Shown piece after piece: positions 52,776-60,615 of a stretch of DNA of 64,000 nt (the first letter of the stretch is position 1; each line of letters starts with the position of its first letter). The translations under genes and the position numbers were made by a program. The DNA lies in contig NZ_BMLX01000001.1 of the NCBI RefSeq assembly GCF_014645535.1, positions 799,169-863,168 of the forward strand, in the 5' to 3' direction. This DNA is from Silvimonas iriomotensis (lineage in GTDB: Bacteria > Pseudomonadota > Gammaproteobacteria > Burkholderiales > Chitinibacteraceae). The notes beneath the pieces were generated by a model that saw only the letters and a program-made list of their open reading frames with translations, was not told the DNA's origin and made no database searches.

Positions 52776-53570
52776 TTGTTGTCTTCATTTGATCTGGCCA
52801 TGGCCTCGGCGCTGTTGTTGATCAACGGCGTGATCTCGCTGGCGCTGGGTTTGCAGGTGCACCGCACGCTGGTGATCGCCGCCGCGCGCATGGTGGTGCA
52901 ACTGTTGCTGGTGGGTCTGGTGTTGCGCTGGATTCTGGCGCTGCAATCGCCGCCAGCCACCGTGCTGGTCATCCTGATCATGATCGGCGCGGCCGCGCGG
53001 GAAGTTGCCGCACGGCCGGCACGCAAACTGCGCGGCTATCAGGGCTATGCCATCAGCGGCGCGGTGGTGAGCGCGGCATCTTTGCTTACAGTGGCGCTGG
53101 CGCTGACCACCGCCATCCGGCCGCACCCCTGGCATGATCCACGCTATGCCATTCCGTTGATGGGGATCGTGCTGGGCAGCGTGCTCAATTCGGCCAGCAT
53201 TTCGCTGGATGCGTTTCTCTCGCGTATCCAGAGTGCGGCCAACGTCATTGAGGCGCGGCTGGCGCTGGGCGCGCGGCGGCAAGAGGCGCTCAAGCCGTAT
53301 CTGGTTTCGGCCATTCGCAGTGGCATGTTGCCGGTGATCAACCAGATGAGTGCCGCGGGCATCATCACCTTGCCCGGCATCATGACCGGGCAGGTGCTGG
53401 CCGGCATGGATGCGCTGGAAGCAGCCAAATACCAGATCCTGTTGATGTTCATTCTGGCGGGCGCCAGCGGGCTGGCAGCATTTGGCTGTGTGATCCTGTC
53501 GGCCTACAGCGTGACTGACGAGCGCCACCGGCTGCGGATGGACCGGCTGGCGCCGCAGAAACAGGGCTGA
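52776..53570 (+). CDS. fetB: Membrane protein FetB (UPF0014)
   Basis: Inner membrane permease-like partner of FetA, about 264 residues with seven or so TM helices. Family segments are PLMGIVLGSVLNSASISLD, then RLALGARRQEALKPY and GMLPVINQMSAAGIITLPGIMTGQ (partial). It exports iron in E. coli. The start is odd. A strong GGAGGG at 52751-52756 precedes the frame, but no ATG or GTG is available. The in-frame TTG at 52776 is 20 bases from it, whereas ATC at 52761 or 52764 and CTG at 52758 are at usable distance. The frame is coupled to fetA, whose stop is at 52759-52761. The true start may be a rare codon. Confidence 0.85.
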   Translation: MLSSFDLAMASALLLINGVISLALGLQVHRTLVIAAARMVVQLLLVGLVLRWILALQSPPATVLVILIMIGAAAREVAARPARKLRGYQGYAISGAVVSAASLLTVALALTTAIRPHPWHDPRYAIPLMGIVLGSVLNSASISLDAFLSRIQSAANVIEARLALGARRQEALKPYLVSAIRSGMLPVINQMSAAGIITLPGIMTGQVLAGMDALEAAKYQILLMFILAGASGLAAFGCVILSAYSVTDERHRLRMDRLAPQKQG

Positions 53571-53684
53571 TCCAGGTGGAGCCAGAAACATCTTCAGATC
53601 GGGATGAAATCCGGCGATCTTGCGGGTGTTTTGAGTGTTATTGCCCTGAAAGATAAGGTTTTTATGACATTTGCATGACAATAC

Positions 53685-53700
53685 TGGACCGTCCGGTCTA
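53685..53700. promoter_or_regulatory. TetR-like palindrome TGGACCGTCCGGTCTA
   Basis: GACCG-TC-CGGTC with near-symmetric flanks, 44 bp before the small gene at 53744. It resembles operators of NemR-type TetR repressors (TAGACC-N4-GGTCTA-like). No such regulator is in the window. Confidence 0.4.
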
Positions 53701-53743
53701 GCGCTGTTTACAATGTCCCGGCCTTGGCAAACAGGAGCCTCCG

Positions 53744-53950
53744 GTGACCCGACGTCCTCCCGCGCAACGCGGTTTTGCGGTGCTCTTGTTCAGCTATTGC
53801 CTGGAAGTCTTTGACACCTTGCAAGAGGCCGAGCAACTGGCCGACTCCCTGCGCGATACCACGCCGGCCGGCGTGAAAGTAGTGCAACTGGGTGGGCATG
53901 CCGATGCCCCGGCTCCCGCTGCCGGATCGGGCCTCACGATCGAAGACTGA
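53744..53950 (+). CDS. Hypothetical small protein (68 aa)
   Basis: Starts at GTG with AGGAG seven bases upstream, a good combination. The product has an N-terminal hydrophobic strand (RGFAVLLFSYCLEVF), a charged helix (DTLQEAEQLADSLR) and a disordered Ala/Pro tail. I do not recognise a family. A TetR-type palindrome sits in its promoter region, so it may be stress-regulated. Confidence 0.55.
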   Translation: MTRRPPAQRGFAVLLFSYCLEVFDTLQEAEQLADSLRDTTPAGVKVVQLGGHADAPAPAAGSGLTIED

Positions 53951-53959
53951 ACCAGATCG

Positions 53960-54439
53960 TTAGCCGCGCCGGGCGGCCTCAATTTTCGCGATATCAATCT
54001 TGCCCATGGTCATCATTGCGTCAAATGCGCGTTTGGCGGCGGCCGGGTCCGGGTCGGCAATAGCCTCCATCAATACCCTTGGCGTGATCTGCCACGACAA
54101 ACCCCACTTGTCCTTGCACCAGCCGCACGCGCTTTCCTCGCCACCGTTACTGACAATGGCGTGCCACAGGCGATCTGTTTCTGCCTGATCTTCCGTCGTA
54201 ATCTGGAAAGAAAACGCTTCGCTATGCTTGATGCCGGAACCGCCATTGAGCCCCAGGCAAGGTATTCCGGCGACCGTAAACGTGACGGTCAATACGTCGC
54301 CCTGTTTGCCTGCGGGGTAATCCCCGGGGGCGCGATAAACCGCGGTGACGGCGCTATCCGGGAACACGCTGGCATAAAATTCGGCGGCTTCCAGGGCGCC
54401 TTTGTCGTACCACAGGCAGATGGTGTTCTTGCTGGACAT
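53960..54439 (-). CDS. PhnB-like / VOC superfamily protein
   Basis: Soluble protein of 159 residues of the PhnB-like glyoxalase-fold family, often annotated as 3-demethylubiquinone-9 3-methyltransferase by transfer. TICLWYDKGALEAAEFYASV is the typical first element, followed by CLGLNGGSGIKHSEAFSF and CGWCKDKWGLSWQITP. The ATG at 54439 follows AAGGGGTTTTTC; longer in-frame starts lack a site and conserved sequence. The true substrate is unknown. Confidence 0.82.
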   Translation of the reverse strand: MSSKNTICLWYDKGALEAAEFYASVFPDSAVTAVYRAPGDYPAGKQGDVLTVTFTVAGIPCLGLNGGSGIKHSEAFSFQITTEDQAETDRLWHAIVSNGGEESACGWCKDKWGLSWQITPRVLMEAIADPDPAAAKRAFDAMMTMGKIDIAKIEAARRG

Positions 54440-54702
54440 GAAAAACCCCTTCAATACACGGGATGGAGAGTGCCCAGTATAGAAGGCTGGATCGGCAAGA
54501 CAGCGGTTCCGGGTTGAACGGGAGTTGGCCCGGGTTGCGGAAGATGGCGGCATGACAAATGATTGCCGAGCTTGCCCTGTTGACGGGGCGAGCCAGTCAG
54601 CTTGCGGTTTTTGCGGTACAAAACCAGAAATGAACTTGCCGGTGGCAAGTAAAGTGCTCACCAGCGATGCTGGATCGGGCATTGACCCAAAGGAGTCGTG
54701 AA

Positions 54703-55350
54703 ATGACACGCGTTCGTGTTGCGGCCTATACCATCTCGCTGGACGGATATGGCGCAGGCCCGAATCAGAGTCTGGAAAACCCGCTGGGTATCGGCGGAAC
54801 CGATCTGCATCAGTGGTTGTTTCCCACCCGCACCTTCCAGCACATGCTGTTTGGTGCCGACGGCGGTACCGCCGGTGCCGATGACGATTTCGCCGCGCAA
54901 AGTTTCCAGAATGTCGGCGCCTGGATTCTGGGCAGAAACATGTTCGGCCCGACCCGCGGCGACTGGCCGGACGAGAACTGGAAAGGCTGGTGGGGCGATA
55001 ACCCGCCGTATCACGTGCCCACGTTCATTCTGACCCATCACGCGCGTGACCCGATTGAAATGGAAGGCGGCACCACGTTTTATTTTGTCACCGGCGGTAT
55101 TCATGAAGCGCTGGAACGCGCGCGTGAAGCGGCCAATGGCAAAGACGTGCGTATTGGCGGCGGCGCCAGCACGATCCAGCAATACCTGCGTGCCGGCCTG
55201 ATTGATGAATTGCACATTGCCATTTCGCCAGTTTTGCTGGGGGCGGGCGAGCGCTTGTTTGAAGGGCTGGATATGCGTGCGCTGGGCTATCAATGCGTGC
55301 AGTCCGTCGGGACAGAAAAAGCCACGCACGTGGTACTGCGCCGGGGGTAA
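54703..55350 (+). CDS. RibD C-terminal / dihydrofolate reductase-like protein
   Basis: NADPH-dependent reductase-like protein of 215 residues. Motifs are ISLDGYGAGPNQS at the N-terminus, AWILGRNMFGPTRGDWPDE, and the nucleotide-binding DVRIGGGASTIQQYLRAGLI with DELHIAISPVLLGAGERLF. The family includes the RibD reductase domain and YyaP-like proteins; the latter lack a known substrate. The ATG at 54703 follows AGGAG. It is divergent from the PhnB-like gene and shares its promoter region. Confidence 0.85.
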   Translation: MTRVRVAAYTISLDGYGAGPNQSLENPLGIGGTDLHQWLFPTRTFQHMLFGADGGTAGADDDFAAQSFQNVGAWILGRNMFGPTRGDWPDENWKGWWGDNPPYHVPTFILTHHARDPIEMEGGTTFYFVTGGIHEALERAREAANGKDVRIGGGASTIQQYLRAGLIDELHIAISPVLLGAGERLFEGLDMRALGYQCVQSVGTEKATHVVLRRG

Positions 55351-55374
55351 GCCAACAGAGTGGCTTGCAAGGCT

Positions 55375-55413
55375 CCAATAAAAAAAGGAGGGCTTGGCCC
55401 TCCTTTTTATTGG
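55375..55413. terminator. Bidirectional intrinsic terminator
   Basis: CCAATAAAAA...GGAGGGC-TTG-GCCCTCCTTTTTATTGG. It ends the RibD-like gene and overlaps the last codons of the minus-strand membrane gene, whose TAA lies in the stem. Confidence 0.82.
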
Positions 55414-55667
55414 TGCATGCGGTTTTTGACGATGATAAACAACAGCAAAAAAGCCAGTGTCAGCGCAGTGCAGTGCACCGGCCAGCGTATTCTGGCGACC
55501 GGATCGCCGGCTTTGAAATCCAGCCGGATATTTTGCAAGAGATCCGGATTGGTAAGTACGGTCTTTTTCATGAAAATGCGTGCAATGTAAATGACCAGCA
55601 AAACCGCATAGAGCACGCTCACTGCAATAGAACCGCCAATCAGATAAAACAACAGACTTTTATCCAT
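55407..55667 (-). CDS. Small membrane protein (86 aa)
   Basis: Two TM helices: LLFYLIGGSIAVSVLYAVLL at the N-terminus and ALTLAFLLLFIIV at the C-terminus, with a basic loop between. The ATG at 55667 has GGGGAAAA just upstream. An ATG 30 nt earlier has no site. No family is recognised. Its stop codon lies inside the stem of the shared terminator. Confidence 0.6.
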   Translation of the reverse strand: MDKSLLFYLIGGSIAVSVLYAVLLVIYIARIFMKKTVLTNPDLLQNIRLDFKAGDPVARIRWPVHCTALTLAFLLLFIIVKNRMHQ

Positions 55668-55952
55668 TTTCCCCAGAAAATCTGTAATGCGCCGCATTCA
55701 TTGTCGGGGCAATTTTATCGGCACAAAGCCGTCCTGGCAGAAATATGTTGCTACATCATCAAACGTGTTGCACCTGGAGTAGATGGCGCCGGCGGGCAGA
55801 TGGTGTGGCAAAAACCTGCACAAATCCGCCGCATTGCCGGTAACAGATCAAATAGCCCAATCACGCCCCCGCTCTGGATGTATGCTGTGTCTGCCCGGAG
55901 TTCTCACCGTTATGCACAACAAGAATTCAAAGCAGAGCAGAGGAGCACACCC

Positions 55953-56198
55953 ATGGATGACTTCACGCGTGAACAGCTGGAACAGGCCGAAAAAGATCTG
56001 ATTGTTGCCTCCAACGTATTTCGCGAGGCTAAAGACCGGGTCAAGCGTGGCGAAGAATCAGAAGAAGAAATCTGGCCTTTGATTGAAGCCCGCAAAAAAG
56101 CATACGAACACTGGCGCAGTATTGCCGAGCCGCTGGTGGCCAAAGGCGTGCCGTATTCGGCAGAAGTCATGCGCGTACTGCGCGAACACCGCGGATAA
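55953..56198 (+). CDS. Hypothetical helical protein (81 aa)
   Basis: Highly charged, entirely helical protein: MDDFTREQLEQAEKDLIVAS, then REAKDRVKRGEESEEEI and KAYEHWRSIAEPLVAKGVPY. The start follows GAGGAGCACACCC, a strong ribosome site. It has no signal peptide and no known domain. It stands alone. Confidence 0.65.
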   Translation: MDDFTREQLEQAEKDLIVASNVFREAKDRVKRGEESEEEIWPLIEARKKAYEHWRSIAEPLVAKGVPYSAEVMRVLREHRG

Positions 56199-56753
56199 AC
56201 CAGAGCCGGGGCGATTTGATCTGGTGTGCCAGCGCAGTGCGATCGCGCACGCTGAATCAAGCGTCATAAGCCGCCTCGGGGTTCAGCCTTGTGCAGGATC
56301 AGCGGGGCGGCTTTGCAATAAACGCTTGCTTGTCGTGTCTGTTGAATCCGGCAGATTCATAAAAGCGCTTCACAAGCGCTTGCCAGATCGCCTAACGATT
56401 TCTGGTGCAGGTAAGGGGGCATCTTCGGTATGCAAATGCCGATGCAGTGCCAAAAGGCCGGAAAGCGCTGACGCTGCAATTTTTCTGATCTGCATCTACA
56501 AATCCTGTTTGAAATGAAAGCCGGTTTTGTCAGCACCCTGTCGCTGGTCAATGATGGCGCTGACCAGAAAAAACCGGGGTGCGCAGACAGTCAATCCTGC
56601 ACGTGGCTCATTAGTCGCTTTGCAGTGCATCGGGTCAATTCTTTTAACGGGAATTAAACCACTCGCGTATTTGCGTTGTATAAGCCATTATCAAGTGTTT
56701 CCAACAGCCCGACATAAAAACCAACAGGGCTACTCAACGACGGATAAACCAGC
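56199..56753. other. 555-bp region before the H-NS gene without a supported gene
   Basis: Contains AAGCGCTT-CAC-AAGCGCTT at about 56366-56384 and a CTGGTCA-N10-TGACCAG hairpin at about 56553-56576. A TATAAG element at about 56677 could serve the H-NS gene. No coding sequence is convincing. Confidence 0.45.
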
Positions 56754-57074
56754 ATGACAACCGATTTTTCCCGATACAGCACTGCAGAACTTCAACAGCT
56801 TGTGATCGAAGTGGGCCAGACGATCGAACGCCGCAAAGTGGACGACAAGAAAAACCTGATCTCCGAATTGCACGCCCTGGCCGCCGAGAAGGGTTTCAAC
56901 CTGAAAGACCTGCTGGGTGGCGCTGAGCCTGGCGGCAAGAAAAAAGGCGCTTCTGTCGCCAAGTACGCAAACCCCGCAGACAAATCCCAAACCTGGTCCG
57001 GCCGTGGTCGCAAGCCGGTATGGGCACTGGCGCACCTGAATGCCGGTGGCAGCCTGGACGACCTGGCCGTCTGA
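56754..57074 (+). CDS. H-NS family nucleoid protein (BpH3-like)
   Basis: DNA-binding nucleoid protein of 106 residues. The N-terminal half is a helical oligomerisation domain (ELQQLVIEVGQTIERRKVDD). The C-terminal half is the H-NS core YANPADKSQTWSGRGRKPVW, in which SGRGRKPVW is the minor-groove-binding motif. The short length and PADKSQTWSGRGR sequence fit the betaproteobacterial BpH3 type. It would silence AT-rich, foreign DNA. It ends in a very strong terminator. Confidence 0.92.
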   Translation: MTTDFSRYSTAELQQLVIEVGQTIERRKVDDKKNLISELHALAAEKGFNLKDLLGGAEPGGKKKGASVAKYANPADKSQTWSGRGRKPVWALAHLNAGGSLDDLAV

Positions 57075-57119
57075 ATCCGCAGACCGGCGGCAGAACGCAC
57101 GCTGCCGATTGCAATAGAT

Positions 57120-57180
57120 AACGCCCCTGTCACAACACTTGCAGAAATTGCCGGTGGTTGTGACAGGGGCGTTGTTTTTT
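57120..57180 (+). terminator. Very strong intrinsic terminator after the H-NS gene
   Basis: A 17-bp perfect stem (AACGCCCCTGTCACAAC / GTTGTGACAGGGGCGTT) with a 20-nt loop, then TTTTTT. Confidence 0.9.
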
Positions 57181-57414
57181 GTGGCGGCCTGAAAGAGAAG
57201 ACTTGCCAGAATGCGTCGTCAATCTGAATTCGGCGGCGCAACATCCTGATCGCCTGATCAGCCGCTACGCAGCCAGAACGTCATTTACCTTTAATCAGCA
57301 ACAGCGAAGATGATCCGGGGGATCCAGTATCGTCCCGGGATCAGGATCTGGCCGGCAGAGCCAGCGTGCCGGCCCGCGGTACACATTTATTTCGACCGTA
57401 CAGGAGAAGTGAAA

Positions 57415-58470
57415 ATGCGTATTGCTCGATATCTCGCGGGTGGCGTGATCGCGCTGAGTGCTGGTGCTTGTTTTGCGTGGGGCTCGCTAGGTCATGAGGC
57501 GATTGGCGAGATTGCCGCAAGGTTGATCGCGGGGACCAATGCCGAGCAGCAGGTCAAGGCCATTCTGGGGCCGGATCTTACTCTGGCGCAGATTGCGGTG
57601 TGGCCGGATTGCGCCAAAGGGGTAGTCCGCCATACCAATGGCCAGTTTGAGTACATCTCAAACGACAACGCCTACAAGGAATGCATCCCGCTGGCGGGCG
57701 AGAAGGCGGCCTTTGAGAGCTATATCAAGCGCAACTGGGACCAGTGCAAGCCCAGCCCGGGCGAGGAAAAGTGCCACGCCCAGTATCACTATATGGATGT
57801 CGAAACCACCTATCCGTCTTATGAAGATGCCGTGGCCGGGGTGAGTGATCACGATATTGTGCATTCCATCGACGCCGCCATTGCCGTGCTGCAGGGCAAG
57901 CCGGCACCGTCGCCGTACAGCATCAAGGACAAAGCCGAAGCGCTGCGGTTGCTGGCGCATTTTGCCGGCGATATCACCCAGCCGCTGCATACGGTGTCCA
58001 TCTACATGACGCCGGATGCCCAGCCGGTCGATGTCGACAAGCAAGGCCCTGGCCCACACCTGGATACATCGTCTGAAGGCGGCAACCTGCTTATGGATGG
58101 CACCCGCCGGCTGCATGCAGAGTGGGACAATATCCCGGCGTATTTCGAGATTGGCGGCAGCAAGTTTGATGATCTGGTCGCCCAGGCCAGAACGATCCCC
58201 GCGCCGGGTGGCGATGTAACGACGTGGTCGCGCAGCTGGGCGAATGACACGATCGCTGTTGCCAAAGACGCCTACGGCCCGGTGACGGTCGAACCCCACG
58301 CCGCCAGCGTCCCGCGCAAGCCCACCAATACGCCCAAAAAGGCCACCAAATGGCAGATTGATCTGCCGGATGACTATGCTGATACGCGGGTGCGGATACA
58401 GCAGCAACAACTGGCCAAGGCCGGGGCCAATCTGGCCAATGTGTTAAAGGCCATCTGGCCGGATCGCTGA
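57415..58470 (+). CDS. S1/P1-type nuclease
   Basis: Secreted zinc nuclease of 351 residues. The signal peptide ends in CFA, leaving mature Trp1 in WGSLGHEAIGEIA; in this family the N-terminal Trp amine binds zinc. Further ligands are seen in SNDNAYKEC, HYMDVETTYP, LLAHFAGDITQPLHTVS, and NLLMDGTRRLHAEWDN. The predicted activity is hydrolysis of single-stranded nucleic acids and 3'-nucleotides in the periplasm or outside the cell. The ATG at 57415 follows AGGAGAAGTGAA; earlier in-frame codons give no signal peptide. Confidence 0.9.
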   Translation: MRIARYLAGGVIALSAGACFAWGSLGHEAIGEIAARLIAGTNAEQQVKAILGPDLTLAQIAVWPDCAKGVVRHTNGQFEYISNDNAYKECIPLAGEKAAFESYIKRNWDQCKPSPGEEKCHAQYHYMDVETTYPSYEDAVAGVSDHDIVHSIDAAIAVLQGKPAPSPYSIKDKAEALRLLAHFAGDITQPLHTVSIYMTPDAQPVDVDKQGPGPHLDTSSEGGNLLMDGTRRLHAEWDNIPAYFEIGGSKFDDLVAQARTIPAPGGDVTTWSRSWANDTIAVAKDAYGPVTVEPHAASVPRKPTNTPKKATKWQIDLPDDYADTRVRIQQQQLAKAGANLANVLKAIWPDR

Positions 58471-58534
58471 GTGCTGACTGTTGATCTTTGGTACTGATGC
58501 GGCGTGGGCCTGGGCTGGCCGCGCCGTCAGCTGT

Positions 58535-59416
58535 TTATTTGCTGCCGATCAGCGTGTTGATGACGGGCGAGAGCTTGCTGGAAAGCTTGCTGTAGCCGTC
58601 GTGATTCGGGTGTATCTCGTTGGTCCAGTCATTACTGTCGCCAGATGTGCCCTGTTTGGCGCGCTTTAGCGTTCCGCGCGTGTCGACCACATGAAACGCG
58701 GGCAGGGCGTTTGCCGACTTTGACGCCGTGTCCAGTGACAGCAGCGTGGTTGCCAGCGTGTCGATCAGCAGGTCGGCAATGGATAACTGCAAAGGGCCGG
58801 CAAAAGCCTTCACCACCGGGTACAGCCACGGGCCCAGCGGCAATGCCAGACCGGCAAAGCTGACCGGGGCGTCGCGCGGCGTGGCGTAGTCATAGGTATG
58901 AATGATGATCGGCACCCCGCGATTGGGACCGCCGACGCTGTCGCGAATGCCGACAACGGTCTTGTAACTGGACACAATGCTTTGCGTGACCTTGGCGCAA
59001 ACATCGGTATCGATATAACTGGCGGCCAGTTTCGGATCCTGGCCACTGGCCGCGGCGGGCAGGACGATGCGTTGTACGGCATCAATCAGATCGTTGCCGC
59101 CACCGCTCAGCAAGATGGCATCCCACTTGATGGCGTAGTTTGGCCGCGCCAGAAATCCGAACAGATCGTGATTCTGCTCGATGTCTGACATGTGGATGAT
59201 GGTGTCGCCCGGGTAGGCCAGATTCAATAACAGGGTTGAATCCGCAAAGCCCAGTCCGTAAAGCAGGTTTGAGGTGGGAATGGAGCCCACCGAATACCAC
59301 GAATCCCCCTCGGCCAGCACGCGCAAGGCGTATTGCCTGTCGTTGGGGTCGATCATGCCGGGGCCCGGCACAGTCCGGTTTGGAAGGATGATGGTCGGGT
59401 TGTATGTCCGTGCCAT
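58535..59416 (-). CDS. SGNH/GDSL hydrolase-like protein
   Basis: Protein of 293 residues with the SGNH blocks: AEGDSWYSVG (block I, catalytic Ser), LAYPGDTI (block II Gly), LLSGGGNDL (block III Asn) and NEIHPNHDGY (block V, with the catalytic His). No signal peptide is seen, so it is cytosolic or exported by another route. Family members are esterases, lipases or acyl hydrolases; the substrate is unknown. I chose the ATG at 59416 because GGAGG lies 8 bases before it. Confidence 0.8.
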   Translation of the reverse strand: MARTYNPTIILPNRTVPGPGMIDPNDRQYALRVLAEGDSWYSVGSIPTSNLLYGLGFADSTLLLNLAYPGDTIIHMSDIEQNHDLFGFLARPNYAIKWDAILLSGGGNDLIDAVQRIVLPAAASGQDPKLAASYIDTDVCAKVTQSIVSSYKTVVGIRDSVGGPNRGVPIIIHTYDYATPRDAPVSFAGLALPLGPWLYPVVKAFAGPLQLSIADLLIDTLATTLLSLDTASKSANALPAFHVVDTRGTLKRAKQGTSGDSNDWTNEIHPNHDGYSKLSSKLSPVINTLIGSK

Positions 59417-59533
59417 GATCAGGGCCTCCATGCAATGTGGATGCGGTGCCGATAAGTACGCGTCTGCGGGACCGTCTTAACGGTAGATCACGGGTGCGGG
59501 AATATGCCTGACGCTGACGAGTGGCGCGGTGCC

Positions 59534-59911
59534 TCAGGCAGGCCGCAGCATCTGTTCCAGATTGCCGTTGAGCCGTTGCAGCAATGCCTGCAATTGCGCT
59601 TGCTCGGCCGGGTTAAAGCCGGCAAGGGCGTTGTCGCAGGCGTGCTCCATGACCGCCTTGCCTTGCGGCATGCGCCTGGCTGCATCCGCGGTAAGGCTGA
59701 TCAGGCGGCTGCGGCCATCGGCAGGATCGGGCTGGCGGGTGATCAGGCCGTCGCGCTCCATGCGGTTCAACAGTTGCGCCATGCTGGGCTGCTCCACCTG
59801 CGCGATGTGCGCCAGCTCGGCTTGCGAGAGCGTGCCGGCGTGCTTGAGCGAAACCAGCACGGGTAACTGGCTCAGCGCGAAACCCAGTTCCTTGAGCGGT
59901 TGATCAAGCAC
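59534..59911 (-). pseudogene. MarR family regulator, 5'-truncated
   Basis: The 125 residues from the GTG at 59911 carry a clear MarR winged helix: LSQAELAHIAQVEQPSMAQL, then MERDGLITRQPDPADGRSRL. The N-terminal dimerisation helix of about 20-25 residues is missing, and an in-frame TGA lies just upstream. Directly beyond it, on the other strand, is an integrase C-terminal remnant. I infer that a recombination event removed the 5' end. A short functional protein from GTG or TTG cannot be excluded. Confidence 0.6.
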
Positions 59912-59931
59912 GCGGGCGTAGCTGCGGCTGA

Positions 59932-60057
59932 TCGTTCAGCCGTGTGGTTGATTCGGGCCGGAGCGCGGCCAATGCCGTTGCGACGCTGCTGTCTCACGAT
60001 AGTGTGGCGCTGACGCTGGAGGTCTATCGTCGGCATCTTCAGCCGGCTGCGCACTGA
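59932..60057 (+). pseudogene. Tyrosine recombinase, C-terminal remnant
   Basis: The open stretch ends ANAVATLLSHDSVALTLEVY, then RRHLQPAAH and TGA. This matches integrase C-termini: LGH-x5-T-x3-Y with the nucleophile Tyr at +10 from His. The R-K-HxxR parts and all of the N-terminus are missing, and a stop precedes the fragment. It directly abuts the truncated marR. Confidence 0.6.
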
Positions 60058-60112
60058 TTGTCCGGCCGGGTTGGGCAGGCATGCGGTGGTGATCCTGGGT
60101 GTCTCGCAGTCG

Positions 60113-60184
60113 ACAACATATATGTTGTTAAATGAAATTTACATCATTTTTTATGTTGATTTGGTTTGACATCATATTTGATGT
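60113..60184. promoter_or_regulatory. Palindromic operators before hipBA
   Basis: ACAACATATATGTTGT (60113-60128) is a perfect 16-bp palindrome. ACATCA-TATT-TGATGT (60169-60184) is a second one, and a degenerate copy lies at about 60141-60159. The second overlaps the -35 box. The copies are likely sites for HipB autorepression, although they differ from the E. coli HipB operator TATCC-N8-GGATA. Confidence 0.6.
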
Positions 60185-60195
60185 GAATCTAGGAT
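60166..60195 (+). promoter_or_regulatory. hipBA promoter
   Basis: A perfect TTGACA -35 at 60166-60171 and TAGGAT at 60190-60195 with 18-bp spacing, overlapping the second palindrome. The hipB ribosome site GAGAGGGG follows. Confidence 0.6.
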
Positions 60196-60225
60196 AAAGC
60201 ATCCGTCTTCTCAGAGAGGGGTAGC

Positions 60226-60615
60226 ATGCTTTTTCCAGTGCCAGATAGCGACACGCTCAGCGACATGCTGCAGAGTGCCCGCAAAAAATTGCGCCTGTCG
60301 CAGCGGCAGGTGGCCGAAAGAACCGGCATGTCCCAGCAGAACTACGCGCGTATCGAAAAGAACCCGGGTAGCGTGGGGTTTGATACGGTGCTGCTGGTGC
60401 TGGCCGCGCTCGGGCTGGATTTGCAGGTGGATGACCGGCGGCATGTGCAAGAGAGCGGGCCGGATCAGGCCGGCCTGCCGACGGCTGTCCGGCCTGTCCG
60501 GCAGGTGGCGGCTGCTGTCGGCGTCACCGGCAAAACGCCGGCCCACAGCAGCGGGAGCGGGCGGACATTGCCGCCCGGTTCTATCTGGCACGATGAAACG
60601 CCGGAGGACTTCTGA
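60226..60615 (+). CDS. hipB: HipB antitoxin, XRE-type HTH
   Basis: DNA-binding antitoxin of 129 residues. The HTH_3 domain covers residues 10-70 (LSDMLQSARKKLRLSQRQVA, ERTGMSQQNYARIEKNP). The C-terminal 50 residues are Pro/Gly/Ser-rich and look disordered; they are longer than in E. coli HipB. It should neutralise HipA by binding it and repress the operon. Its stop overlaps the hipA start (TGATG). The start has AGAGAGGGG upstream. Confidence 0.88.
   Translation: MLFPVPDSDTLSDMLQSARKKLRLSQRQVAERTGMSQQNYARIEKNPGSVGFDTVLLVLAALGLDLQVDDRRHVQESGPDQAGLPTAVRPVRQVAAAVGVTGKTPAHSSGSGRTLPPGSIWHDETPEDF

Noticed and set aside
57120-57180. GTCACA inside the H-NS terminator, resembling the RHH half-site
   Set aside because: A single copy is explained by the terminator stem; there is no array.
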